A DNA stretch of 40,474 nucleotides from a virus, in the IMG/VR virus record IMGVR_UViG_3300011013_000029, positions 1 to 40,474 of that record; one strand, 5' to 3'. Of this stretch, positions 8,438 through 16,621 are shown piece after piece. Below the pieces are notes generated by a model. The model was given only the letters and a program-made list of their open reading frames with translations, ran no database searches and was not told where the DNA came from. Within the stretch, counting starts at the first letter, position 1; each line of letters opens with the position of its first letter. The position numbers and the translations under genes are program-made.

Positions 8438-10885
8438 AGATGTTAGCACCTCTGCCTCAGATTCTGATACTATGCCTCGGGTAGGAGGACCAGGATCAGG
8501 GAAAGGACTATCATTTCGCAAAATCATCTTGTAGGCATTAGTCGTCAGAAATGGAAGATCATTCTGATCGTAAAAAACAGCCTGTATCCCATACCCATTA
8601 GTCGAGAAAGGACCCCCATAAGGTTCGGGAGGCATTGCCATCCTATGGATAATTGTTCCATACCTAGACGCCTTAGTTAAAGTATCATCCATATAAGATT
8701 GTTGGGCTGGAGCAGGAGTTTGATCAACATAAATATACTGTCCATTACCTAAAGCCGAAGGAGTTGATAATATTTCTCCTCCAAGAATCTTACAAGTAGT
8801 ATTAGGTGGACACTGGAATATCTCCCAAGTTACTTTATTAGTCCCTCCCTCCCCATTAAAAGTGGCATCTTCATTGGTTGCCAAATAAGGGCCACTAAAA
8901 TCTGCCATCCCTATAACCTTTTCAAAGCCCTGGGAATATAGGCTATTAGATGTCTGATAGTCTAGTAACTCATTAGATATTCTATATTTTCTGTAGTAAT
9001 AAGCAATATAGTTCCTATCATCACCACTGACTAAGCCACTGATTCCGTAGGAATTAATAGTAACTGAACTTCCTGGGAACATGCTTGGGGTGTCCGACTC
9101 GTAATCATTGATCCACCTCGCATTGGGGAGGTGATTAAAACCAGCGGTCGTAGCATCTGTATAAAAAGGTCGAGTCCAACCATAAGTATTTTGGGTAGTC
9201 CATCCTAGAAGCGGCAAACTCCACTTCGGCCCCAACCCCAAAGCCTGCATAAATAGGGCTTGACCCATGGAGCTTTGGTTCCTAAAAGTCCACCCATACT
9301 TAAGGAAATGGTCCCCATAGTTACCACCTACTGTCCTCCACTGGGAAAGATTGGGATCATCTTTAGAATACTTATACATATCTGCCGAAGCAGGACCTAA
9401 ATAGGGCGCATTCCCAGGCCGGAAAGTCCCAATGGGGAGTCTTCCTGGGGTATTGCTCTTCCCAGGATACCAAGGGGAAATCCCACTAAGCCCTGGCCCC
9501 AATTCAGATGCATATTCCGTATCCCACTTACCTCCAGAAGGGTGTAACTGTTGGAACCCTACACAGGCTGAGAGACCATAAGAGGAAGTTGCAGTATGGT
9601 TATCCCCCCAATACCACCCATTGAACAAAGCTGAAGGAGTAATCACATCTATGGGCCTACCAACCCCATATCGGGGATCCCAAGGGTTGCTAAAATGTCC
9701 TTGCCCGGAACAGAAAGTATGGGCTTCCCCAAATCTCCCTAAGCCTATATCGTGCTTTGGATCGTCGTATCTTGTGGGGCCGAGATACCTATCAGGATCC
9801 TTCATCTCTTCATTGTTTAGAAGAACACCCGCAGCCATAATCATAGCTTTTTTAGCTTGGAAATGACCTCCATTAGATTTCTGATCTCTTCCATCCTTCC
9901 ATGCACTCCAATAATCAATACCAGCCTGGGTTAAAGCTTTTAAAGTTTTAGTACGAAGTTCTTGCTCACTCTCAGGAACAATCATTAACGATTTAAGAAG
10001 AACTAAGTTAATTAACTCTCCCCACCCTTGACCATACCCAGGTTGGTGGAATCCTGCATGAATAGCCTCGGAACCCCACTTTTGGTTATCATCCCCAAAA
10101 TAGTATCTAATAGCATTATATAGATCTTCCCAATAAGGCTTAACTACAGGAGAAGGAGTGTTAACCGACCCAAATATTTTAGCGTAATACCCACTAAAAG
10201 TGTTCCCACCACCGGGCTGCTCTTCTGTGAGAAACTGAGGTATTCTTGAGGCATCAAACTCAGACATATAAAATTGTATTTTATTATTAATCCTTCCTTG
10301 ATGCCAATAGGCTCCTGGTCTAAAAGTTAGGGTCTCCTCTAACCCCCCTCTCCCATGTGTTTCAGTGTCCAAAGGGGGAATTCTATCAAGGAAGGTTAAG
10401 GGCATCTTACAAGAAATAACTGTCCTAACCCTATCCTTAGATAACGCATAACTAAACAAAGCAGCTGTACCCACTCCACCTAAACCATCAACCGAGCTAG
10501 GGATACCAGAGGCCATAACTACCATATCATGGGGGACACAACTCAGAGGTAGTGATTGGTTATAGGACGCAACATAGGGTATCCTCGCATTCGCTCTCTC
10601 GTCGTAGCCCTGAACTGCCGCATGTCCTGGCACATTCATCATAATCCCATTAACATCTTTGTAGCCATTAAATCCAAATTCTCCATTGAAAAGCCAAGAT
10701 TCTTGGGGAGGGGTAGTAGAGACTATCGCAGCCGAGAAAAACGGATCATGTGTAGTAGGGGCAATCCAAGGACTTCCATCAATATATTGGCCGGAAGTCA
10801 TCGCATAGGTGGAAGACACAGTAGCAGTAATTCCGCTAACATCAGTGATACTTGGATAAAAACAACCAACAGTGATTTGAGCCAT
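7580..10885 (-). CDS. Neck protein gp13-like with large N-terminal toroid-like enzyme domain
   Basis: An 1101-residue fusion. Residues 817-1101 form a gp13-like neck domain (KDYILSRLGYPVVDVELEDF, then CIDEAISRLEYHAPDW and the ending PPLFDIT), ~80% identical to the end of the next upstream gene. T4 gp13 is about 309 residues, so the preceding ~800 residues are extra. That part has an aromatic-rich beta start, a helical region at about residues 255-360 (GWGELINLVLLKSL, then GIDYWSAWKDGRD and NGGH at 338-341 with KKAMIMAAGVLLNN), an aromatic loop HTFCSGQGHFSNPW, and beta segments at about 680-800. The helical part resembles alpha/alpha-toroid carbohydrate enzymes and uncharacterised secreted bacterial proteins; I cannot fix a reaction. 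The gene shares one base with each neighbour. Confidence 0.75.
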   Translation of the reverse strand: MAQITVGCFYPSITDVSGITATVSSTYAMTSGQYIDGSPWIAPTTHDPFFSAAIVSTTPPQESWLFNGEFGFNGYKDVNGIMMNVPGHAAVQGYDERANARIPYVASYNQSLPLSCVPHDMVVMASGIPSSVDGLGGVGTAALFSYALSKDRVRTVISCKMPLTFLDRIPPLDTETHGRGGLEETLTFRPGAYWHQGRINNKIQFYMSEFDASRIPQFLTEEQPGGGNTFSGYYAKIFGSVNTPSPVVKPYWEDLYNAIRYYFGDDNQKWGSEAIHAGFHQPGYGQGWGELINLVLLKSLMIVPESEQELRTKTLKALTQAGIDYWSAWKDGRDQKSNGGHFQAKKAMIMAAGVLLNNEEMKDPDRYLGPTRYDDPKHDIGLGRFGEAHTFCSGQGHFSNPWDPRYGVGRPIDVITPSALFNGWYWGDNHTATSSYGLSACVGFQQLHPSGGKWDTEYASELGPGLSGISPWYPGKSNTPGRLPIGTFRPGNAPYLGPASADMYKYSKDDPNLSQWRTVGGNYGDHFLKYGWTFRNQSSMGQALFMQALGLGPKWSLPLLGWTTQNTYGWTRPFYTDATTAGFNHLPNARWINDYESDTPSMFPGSSVTINSYGISGLVSGDDRNYIAYYYRKYRISNELLDYQTSNSLYSQGFEKVIGMADFSGPYLATNEDATFNGEGGTNKVTWEIFQCPPNTTCKILGGEILSTPSALGNGQYIYVDQTPAPAQQSYMDDTLTKASRYGTIIHRMAMPPEPYGGPFSTNGYGIQAVFYDQNDLPFLTTNAYKMILRNDSPFPDPGPPTRGIVSESEAEVLTSNKIGTPIVRSYGSSYGKYGGNKLKDYDTPRPDDLNNKDAKGTVEFKDFQRTIKDYILSRLGYPVVDVELEDFQIETCIDEAISRLEYHAPDWMTQYATFQTSGGINVYDLPAAVADNLNDVWYKRDFFKFGASPGSLEYDFAIMFFTNTGLFNNYNVSQYLLMQQYLKQVKNVLGQMSTWQLIGNRYLHVWPVPENNTETVLLEFRAFDPKTIHHAYKNWVERFSLCLAKEILGGIRNKYQTLPGPGGGTKLNGDSLIREAALEKEKLLEELVSGIEGPPLFDIT

Positions 10886-11742
10886 TATAATATATCAAAC
10901 AAAGGTGCCTCTTCTATTTCAGTTAGAAGTTCCTCTATAAGCCTTTCTTTTTCTTGTGTTGCTTCTTGAATTAAAGCCTCTCCATTTAAGGAGGTTCCGC
11001 CACCGGGACCTGGAAGGGTTTGATATTTGCTTCTAATCCCACCCAGAATCTCCTTTGCTATACATAGAGAATATCTCTGTATCCAGCTTTTATAAGCATG
11101 GTGAATGGTCTTTGGGTCAAAAGCTTTAAATTCCAAAAGTACACTTTCTTTGCTGGATTCGGGAATAGGGAATATATGTAAGTATTTATTATTTACTAAT
11201 TGCCATGTAGACATTTGACCTAAAACATTCTTTACTTGCTTTAAGTATTGTTGCATCAATAAATACTGGCTTACATTATAATTATTAAAAAGACCAGTAT
11301 TAGTAAAGAACATAATAGCAAAGTCATATTCTAATGACCCTGGTGAAGCCCCAAACTTAAAGAAATCTCGTTTGTACCAGACATCTGTTAAATTATCTGC
11401 TACAACTTGAGGAATCTCGTAAACATTAATGCCGCCTGTTACCTCAAAAGTAGCATACTGAGTCATCCAGTCAGGAGCATGATACTCAAGACGGGAGATC
11501 GCTTCATCTATACAGACATTTAATTGAAAATCTTCAAGCTCTACATCGACAACTGGGTAGCCTAACTTCGCTAATACATAATCTTTTACTGTCCTGTCAA
11601 AGTCCCTAAATTCTACGGTATCCTTGGCATCCTTGTTATTAAGGTCATCTGGACGAGGAGTCTTATAGTCCCCTAACCTGTTGCCTTTATAAATCCCATA
11701 AGATGATCCGTAGGATTTAACCGTAGGTATACCTATTTTGCC
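10885..11742 (-). repeat. Duplicated gp13-like domain, copy B
   Basis: The second copy of the neck domain, same length as 7580-8437 and gap-free against it. Both copies end in PLFDI plus one residue and the stop, and both share the stop base with the next ATG (TAATG). The gene boundary was therefore duplicated together with the domain. Confidence 0.9.
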
Positions 11743-12912
11743 CGCAGTAGTTCCTTCAGTAGCAGCAAAAGTAGCACCCGGAGCAGTACCAGTCATGTTG
11801 GATTCAGAGGTTGTAGCAGTCTGGCTTTGTAATGTAGGGGAGGGTAAAGGAAGGCTCGACAAAGGATAGATAATATTCGAAATAGCAGCACCCAAATTAA
11901 AAGCACCAGACAAGTCGTAGTGTACCTTATCCTCTGCTACTGAATATACTGCGTTTGGAGTGCCTCCCGCACTTGTAAAATAATTCCATACTGTTTCTGT
12001 CCCTGTGGTGGGAAGGAAATACGTATCAGTTTTTCCTAACAAATTTAAATCAATAGACGCATTGTAGGTACTAGTCCGAATGGTATTAAACCTTTCTTCT
12101 TCCCCTACCCTAGTCCCATGGTCATACTGATCGTGAGTACCCACTAGAACAGTTGTTGGTCGGGTTCTCCTATAATCAAAATTATTTAAGGTGCATCCAA
12201 ACTCTTCTAAAACATCATAAATATTTGTTACAAAATCAACAAGAAGACCCCTATAAGCTCTAGACCCATAAGGGGCTATCGCGTCTAAAGTCCCCATAAC
12301 AACATACATGCCATCAACGACTACAGTATTTGTACCTGCTGCCGATAAATCAGCAACTGCCGCTGATAACTGATTAAATAATCCGTATTTCGCATTCGGA
12401 GATGGGATAGTAAGAAAATTAGAATCTTTAGTCAGAGGCCAAAGGCTGGCGTAGTCTATCCCCCCAGCGTTGGGGTTACCAAAAAAGTCTAGAGTGTTAT
12501 CCCATTTTAAAAGACTAGTTTGATACTTCGATCCTTTAAAAAGATGCACATCTACACCAGAGGGTAACGACGCTGAGACCTCGCCCGCAACTGGAATAGT
12601 TCCTGGCGATAGCTTTTTTACTCTCCTCCCCCAATACCCTGAAGCTAGCCACCTTAAGGGAAACTCAGGCCCCACGACCGCACTTTCCCAGTGGGTATTT
12701 GCACTGAAAATATTATAGTTCTCCCATTCCTGCTGTCCTGGTTCGTAATTCCAAATCTTAAGTTGTGTTTGTTCTGCGAGATGGGCAGAAAGGTTTATAG
12801 TCGCGATATCAGGAATCCCAGGGTGAGGAACGGTAGCAGACAAAGAAGAGGCAGCAACGGCACCCGCACAATTAGAATCCCCTATACCAATAACTAGCCT
12901 CTTCTCAGCCAT
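10885..12912 (-). CDS. Neck protein gp13-like with N-terminal SGNH hydrolase-like domain
   Basis: A 675-residue protein when read from the ATG at 12912, which has an AGAAAGG ribosome site. A longer reading would need a TTG at 12948 inside the terminator hairpin. Residues 1-~375 look like an SGNH/GDSL esterase domain: block I VIGIGDSN with Ser13, a later GTLDA (207-211) in the place of the GxND or QGExD block, and DKVHYDLSG with Asp328 and His331 as the likely rest of the triad. Leu209 in the third block replaces the usual oxyanion Asn or acidic residue. A low-complexity Ala/Thr/Ser linker follows. Residues 391-675 are the gp13-like neck domain. It is the first gene after the capsid terminator. 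Confidence 0.8.
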   Translation of the reverse strand: MAEKRLVIGIGDSNCAGAVAASSLSATVPHPGIPDIATINLSAHLAEQTQLKIWNYEPGQQEWENYNIFSANTHWESAVVGPEFPLRWLASGYWGRRVKKLSPGTIPVAGEVSASLPSGVDVHLFKGSKYQTSLLKWDNTLDFFGNPNAGGIDYASLWPLTKDSNFLTIPSPNAKYGLFNQLSAAVADLSAAGTNTVVVDGMYVVMGTLDAIAPYGSRAYRGLLVDFVTNIYDVLEEFGCTLNNFDYRRTRPTTVLVGTHDQYDHGTRVGEEERFNTIRTSTYNASIDLNLLGKTDTYFLPTTGTETVWNYFTSAGGTPNAVYSVAEDKVHYDLSGAFNLGAAISNIIYPLSSLPLPSPTLQSQTATTSESNMTGTAPGATFAATEGTTAGKIGIPTVKSYGSSYGIYKGNRLGDYKTPRPDDLNNKDAKDTVEFRDFDRTVKDYVLAKLGYPVVDVELEDFQLNVCIDEAISRLEYHAPDWMTQYATFEVTGGINVYEIPQVVADNLTDVWYKRDFFKFGASPGSLEYDFAIMFFTNTGLFNNYNVSQYLLMQQYLKQVKNVLGQMSTWQLVNNKYLHIFPIPESSKESVLLEFKAFDPKTIHHAYKSWIQRYSLCIAKEILGGIRSKYQTLPGPGGGTSLNGEALIQEATQEKERLIEELLTEIEEAPLFDIL

Positions 12913-12929
12913 AAAATACCTTTCTAAAG

Positions 12930-12937
12930 TATTTACC
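12930..12937 (-). promoter_or_regulatory. Candidate late promoter before neck genes
   Basis: The minus-strand octamer GGTAAATA keeps the TAAATA half of the T4 late core. It lies between the capsid terminator and the ATG at 12912, where a promoter is needed if the terminator is efficient. Confidence 0.3.
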
Positions 12938-12948
12938 CTTAAACACAA

Positions 12949-12978
12949 AAAGGGTTCGGATTATAATCCGAACCCTTT
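12949..12978 (-). terminator. Strong palindromic terminator after major capsid gene
   Basis: A perfect 30-base inverted repeat without a spacer: each arm is 15 bases, starting AAAGGGTTCGG and mirrored to CCGAACCCTTT. On the minus strand it is followed by further T residues (CCCTTTTTGTGTTT), so it works as an intrinsic terminator for the capsid transcript. It lies 23 bases after the capsid stop codon. T4 also ends its gene 23 transcript with a terminator. Confidence 0.9.
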
Positions 12979-13001
12979 CGAAGCTAACTCCTACCTAAGG
13001 A

Positions 13002-14678
13002 TTAGGTGGGAGCACCACCGTAGGCAGTCACATCATGACTGTTGGCAGTCCCATTACGGAAGATTTCCTTCGTAATGAAGTCAGCACCAGTTCCGATCAA
13101 TCGAATAACTCGATAGAATCTTGAAGCTGGCTGAACTGCAACCTTACCATACCGGGTCAAGATACCCTTTCTTGGTTGGAAGGTCTCAGGATCTACAACC
13201 GTATCCAATGGCTGGAGTGGGACATATGGGCAATAGAAGAACCCAGCATCCATTGGGCTGCTACCCTTGTAGCCGACAATGATCTCGTCTTCAGGGAACA
13301 TTGGGTCAACAATCAAGTCATACTTGCCAGCAAACTTGCCCTTATACTGAATCTGAGTTCCCGTGTTGGTCGTTGGACCAGCGTCAGAAGGTAGACCACC
13401 CTCAAGCTTCGCAGCCGACTCTAGTAGTAAAGAGATCACAGGAGAGGTGACTAGGACATTGCCAGGAACCCGAAGAGTTGTTATGTAAATGTCAGTGCTA
13501 GCAAAGTTAATCAGTGCTAGAACATTTGAATACATGTGACCCAAGTGCTGTGGGGCAAATGTAGTGGTTGACTGGACAAATCTACCAAGATCCATAACAT
13601 AGATGTTGGAGTATCTACGGCTAATACCTTGGCTTCCACCGTCCTCAAAAGCACCCTCTTCTGCGGTCAGAGCAGCATCGAAATCATATTGGTATGCGCC
13701 AGCAACGAATGCACCACCGTTCCCAGTCGTGCCAGTGCCCCCAATGTCAGGGAAATCGTCAGCAGGACCACCGTAGAGCGACCGTAGATACCAACCATTG
13801 TCCCCATCAGTGCCAAAAACACCTGGGCCGTAAGCGATCATGCGAATGTCTTCGATCAGTTCGCGGTCGATTTCAAGGTTCATTTCCTTGGAGAGGAGAT
13901 CCGTCAGTTCGGCTTCCATATCCAAGTTGTGGTAAGCCTTGAGATCCTGCGCGGCTTCTAAGGTCCACACTGCTCTCATCTTACGTTCGCGAGCTTGCAC
14001 AGTCTGCTTCTGAATGTGCATTGAGATTTCTGGGATCAGATCCCCACGAAGTCTCTCAGCAGCAGAAACGCTATAGCCAAGAATGGAAGTGCCACTTGGG
14101 AAAGAAGCCAACTTACCGCCCATGGTAGTCGATGGGGAACCATTATTGTAACCCAGGACGTTAGACATGTCATAAGCAGAAGTCGTAATCTGATCATAGG
14201 TGAGAGCACTTGCAGACTCGTTCTGCTGGAGCCACCGCTGTAAAGCTGCGGCACTCTCAGGACCCTTACCGAGATTCGACCCATCGAAAGACCCAATACC
14301 CGAAGCCACCAGATTACGTGGAGTAATGTTGAACTTCGAATACATTAACTGGGTGACACCATTATGGTGCCGGGAGTTACCCATATAGAAGATTTGCGAA
14401 ACCGGGCCATCCATTGCCTGGGTTGCACCAATCTTGTTGAACATAAGCTCTGGATACATACGACGAATGAGGGGGAAAGCCCACTTTTGGAAAGTGCCAA
14501 TCTTACCCGTAGTCGTAGCATTAACGCTTAATGACTCTTCATCCATTCTGCTCTTGGTGAACTCCTTAGCTTGGTTCTCCAATAGACGAGCAGTCTGATA
14601 TGCGATGTGATCATCCCCGATACCTTCAAGGAGTGGCTCCCAACGCTTTACTAAACTGTTTCTATCAATTGCGGTCAT
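13002..14678 (-). CDS. 23: Major capsid protein (gp23-like)
   Basis: A 558-residue T4-type HK97-fold major capsid protein (T4 gp23 is 521). The N-terminal region (LVKRWEPLLEG, ARLLENQAKEF) is the expected cleaved propeptide. LLE at 16-18 and at 32-34 fit the L/I-x-E preference of the gp21 protease, but I cannot choose the site. Then come the highly conserved core segments TGKIGTFQKWAFPLIRRMYP and MDGPVSQIFYM, and later the ELTDLLSKEMNLEIDRELI helix, YVMDLGRFVQSTTTFAPQHL and FYCPYVPLQPLDTVVDP. A gly/ser-rich region at about 150-210 is where T4-like capsids carry their insertion domain. The gene has an AGAGGT ribosome site and directly follows the scaffold gene. Codon choice looks more GC-rich at third positions than the neighbours, consistent with strong expression. 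Confidence 0.95.
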   Translation of the reverse strand: MTAIDRNSLVKRWEPLLEGIGDDHIAYQTARLLENQAKEFTKSRMDEESLSVNATTTGKIGTFQKWAFPLIRRMYPELMFNKIGATQAMDGPVSQIFYMGNSRHHNGVTQLMYSKFNITPRNLVASGIGSFDGSNLGKGPESAAALQRWLQQNESASALTYDQITTSAYDMSNVLGYNNGSPSTTMGGKLASFPSGTSILGYSVSAAERLRGDLIPEISMHIQKQTVQARERKMRAVWTLEAAQDLKAYHNLDMEAELTDLLSKEMNLEIDRELIEDIRMIAYGPGVFGTDGDNGWYLRSLYGGPADDFPDIGGTGTTGNGGAFVAGAYQYDFDAALTAEEGAFEDGGSQGISRRYSNIYVMDLGRFVQSTTTFAPQHLGHMYSNVLALINFASTDIYITTLRVPGNVLVTSPVISLLLESAAKLEGGLPSDAGPTTNTGTQIQYKGKFAGKYDLIVDPMFPEDEIIVGYKGSSPMDAGFFYCPYVPLQPLDTVVDPETFQPRKGILTRYGKVAVQPASRFYRVIRLIGTGADFITKEIFRNGTANSHDVTAYGGAPT

Positions 14679-14679
14679 A

Positions 14680-15333
14680 TTAACCTCTATAATTGTTGAG
14701 TTTTTCGATCACGCCTTGATGTATCCACTCGTTACCGTGGACAGCGTGGTTTTCATTTAACTTTTCGCTAGCTTCCTTCACTTTGAAGTTATCTTCACTA
14801 ACGACGAGTGCCGAATCAGAGAGTTGTCTCTCTGCGTTTTCCGATTCACGTATACTTGAAACCTCATTCTTAACAGAATGAAGAGCTTCCTCAAGCTTGG
14901 TGGTTTTATCATTTGAGACCTTAGCTTGACGCTTCAGGTTAACATTCTCCTTTAGAAGCTTATCAACCTGACGAAGAAGAGCTTTATTCTTCTCCTCTTG
15001 CTGTTCTCCAAGGGAAGCAAGAACATCCATACCATTTAATTCATCTTGGTTGGTGCTCTCCAAAGCAAACATAGAGCGAACTGTTTCAAACATTTGAGCG
15101 TTGCGGAACGTCTCATTTTCTAGCTCTAGCTCCTTAAGGGCTTGTTCTTTTAGCTTCTTAATATTTCCACGAATAAAAGATTGGACCTTCGTGGATAGAT
15201 CACTTACTCTTTCCTCAACTCGATTTTCGATGATAACAGCGACAAGCTCAGATACCTTCTGAAGGGTGTCCTCATCGAGCCCTTCGGGAAGATACTGAGC
15301 CACCGAGTCTATAATTTCATTGCTCTGTGACAT
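14680..15333 (-). CDS. 22: Prohead core scaffolding protein (gp22-like)
   Basis: A 217-residue, strongly helical, charged protein between the protease and capsid genes, the place of T4 gp22 (269 residues). The sequence is rich in Glu, Lys, Leu and Gln, with heptad-like stretches (LRQVDKLLKENVNLKRQ, KTTKLEEALHSVKNEV), so coiled coil is expected. The front (YLPEGLDEDTLQKVSELVAVI) also looks like the start of T4-like core proteins. It should form the inner core on which the capsid shell assembles and then be degraded by the gp21-like protease. Its ribosome site, TATAGAGGT, is almost the same as that of the capsid gene. Confidence 0.8.
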   Translation of the reverse strand: MSQSNEIIDSVAQYLPEGLDEDTLQKVSELVAVIIENRVEERVSDLSTKVQSFIRGNIKKLKEQALKELELENETFRNAQMFETVRSMFALESTNQDELNGMDVLASLGEQQEEKNKALLRQVDKLLKENVNLKRQAKVSNDKTTKLEEALHSVKNEVSSIRESENAERQLSDSALVVSEDNFKVKEASEKLNENHAVHGNEWIHQGVIEKLNNYRG

Positions 15334-15352
15334 AATTTGACCTCTATATAGT

Positions 15353-15360
15353 TATTTAGT
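15353..15360 (-). promoter_or_regulatory. Candidate late promoter before scaffold and capsid
   Basis: The minus-strand octamer ACTAAATA keeps the TAAATA half of the T4 late core. It lies in the 47-base gap between the protease and scaffold genes, 20 bases before the scaffold ATG. A separate promoter here would allow scaffold and capsid to be made in larger amounts than the protease. Confidence 0.3.
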
Positions 15361-15380
15361 GGTTAGAAATATATTTAATA

Positions 15381-16613
15381 CTAATTTTTACCCTTTTTAG
15401 GAGTCTTCCGATACTTCTTCTTGCAAGCTTCCTTCAAACCCTGAAGAATAGAGTTACCTACATAGGTCATTGAGACGGGATTCTCCTTTGGGTGAGTCCC
15501 TCTGTAGTCTTCTTTACGGTTCTCCTGCTGGGAATCTTGCTGGGCTTTCTTCTGCTTCTTTTTCTTAGCAGCAGCAACAGCAGCCCTGGCTTTGATGTGT
15601 GTCTCGTCCTTGCCGGTGTAGTTCTCAGCTTTCCATTTGTCTATCGCTGGGTTACGGTAGGGCTTGCCGTCTGGACCTATTAGATAATTCTCTGGAGCTT
15701 TTTTCTTTGGGTCAGCTGCTCTAGCGTTTTCATGGCCTGCCTGACCTCCGATTGACCGGAAGTTTGAGTTTTTACGCTTCCTTCTGCTACCCTCATCAAC
15801 TTTAAAAGAGTCTTTCTTAGCTCTATTTTTAGCAGCCTCTTGGCTACTTTCAGAACCCTTTATATGGGTTACCTGTCCTGGTAACTTGGATGACTTCTTC
15901 TTCTTCTTCCTGGCGGGCTTCTTCCTATACCTAGGTTTGGAGTCTGGTTCAACTCCATGATGCATATCTGCATACCTGATATCTTGGTCAGCGGGATCTC
16001 GGGCTTCAACTATAGCCTCGTCAATCTTGCTTTCTAGCATAGTAAGGAGGGCACGTTGCTTCTTATGCTTTGAAACAATATCCTGAGCACGTTGGCTATT
16101 CTCTCTTATAGCTTCGGTCAACTCTGGGAAGGCTCCCTTAGTAGAAGGGTCGGAGACAAGATCAAAAGTAATAAGCTTAAAGTCCTCATTTACTATCTTG
16201 CCATTAGCCGCCTCAGAAACACTACCAACACCCCTGCTGGAGATCCCAACTTTTACATCATCGTTAAGAAGTGATTCTACAATCTTACCGTTTGGAGTTG
16301 AAAGGATTTCACATTCCCCCATCACGTCCCCATTCTTTTCAACCCAAAGCTTAGTGATTAGATGGGATGCTTGGGACAAGTGGATCGCATCATTGGCAGG
16401 GTGATCTAAGGCCCCAACTAATGAACGCTCGTTAATCTTATCTTGGATAGCCTTAACTTGGCTCTCTAAAACTTTCTTAGGGTAAACTCTTCCGTTGTTA
16501 TTTTGTTCGTCACACTTCTGGAACTTACCCTGTAACCTTACTCTAGGAGATGCTTTGGTCCCCTCGTTAATAACTTTAACTTTGTCTAGAACATTATATT
16601 CAACTAGTAACAT
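15381..16613 (-). CDS. 21: Prohead core protease (gp21-like) with long basic C-terminal extension
   Basis: A 410-residue protein; T4 gp21 has 212. Residues 1-~175 are the T4-type prohead serine protease: GRVYPKKVLE (41-50), GALDHP with catalytic His71, the SHLITKLWV strand, the ILSTPNGK segment and VGISSRGVGS with the catalytic serine at 125 or 126, then FDLVSDPS. It cuts scaffold and capsid propeptides inside the prohead. The remaining ~220 residues are unusual: rich in Lys and Arg (RKKPARKKKKKSSK, AAAKKKKQKKAQQD), Gln and Ala, probably disordered, with a small hydrophobic end (MTYVGNSILQGLKEACKK). This tail could act as part of the core or bind DNA. The ribosome site is AAGGAAAG. Confidence 0.85.
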   Translation of the reverse strand: MLLVEYNVLDKVKVINEGTKASPRVRLQGKFQKCDEQNNNGRVYPKKVLESQVKAIQDKINERSLVGALDHPANDAIHLSQASHLITKLWVEKNGDVMGECEILSTPNGKIVESLLNDDVKVGISSRGVGSVSEAANGKIVNEDFKLITFDLVSDPSTKGAFPELTEAIRENSQRAQDIVSKHKKQRALLTMLESKIDEAIVEARDPADQDIRYADMHHGVEPDSKPRYRKKPARKKKKKSSKLPGQVTHIKGSESSQEAAKNRAKKDSFKVDEGSRRKRKNSNFRSIGGQAGHENARAADPKKKAPENYLIGPDGKPYRNPAIDKWKAENYTGKDETHIKARAAVAAAKKKKQKKAQQDSQQENRKEDYRGTHPKENPVSMTYVGNSILQGLKEACKKKYRKTPKKGKN

Positions 16614-16621
16614 AGCTTTCC

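Noticed and set aside
12913-12948. Twelve-residue upstream extension of the SGNH-neck gene from a TTG
   Set aside because: The TTG lies against the terminator palindrome and has no ribosome site; the ATG at 12912 has AGAAAGG ahead of it and starts right before the conserved block I.
13694-13942. Plus-strand open frame rich in Gln, His, Cys and Arg within the capsid gene
   Set aside because: Its odd composition is what the reverse frame of conserved capsid codons gives; the capsid protein on the other strand is certain.
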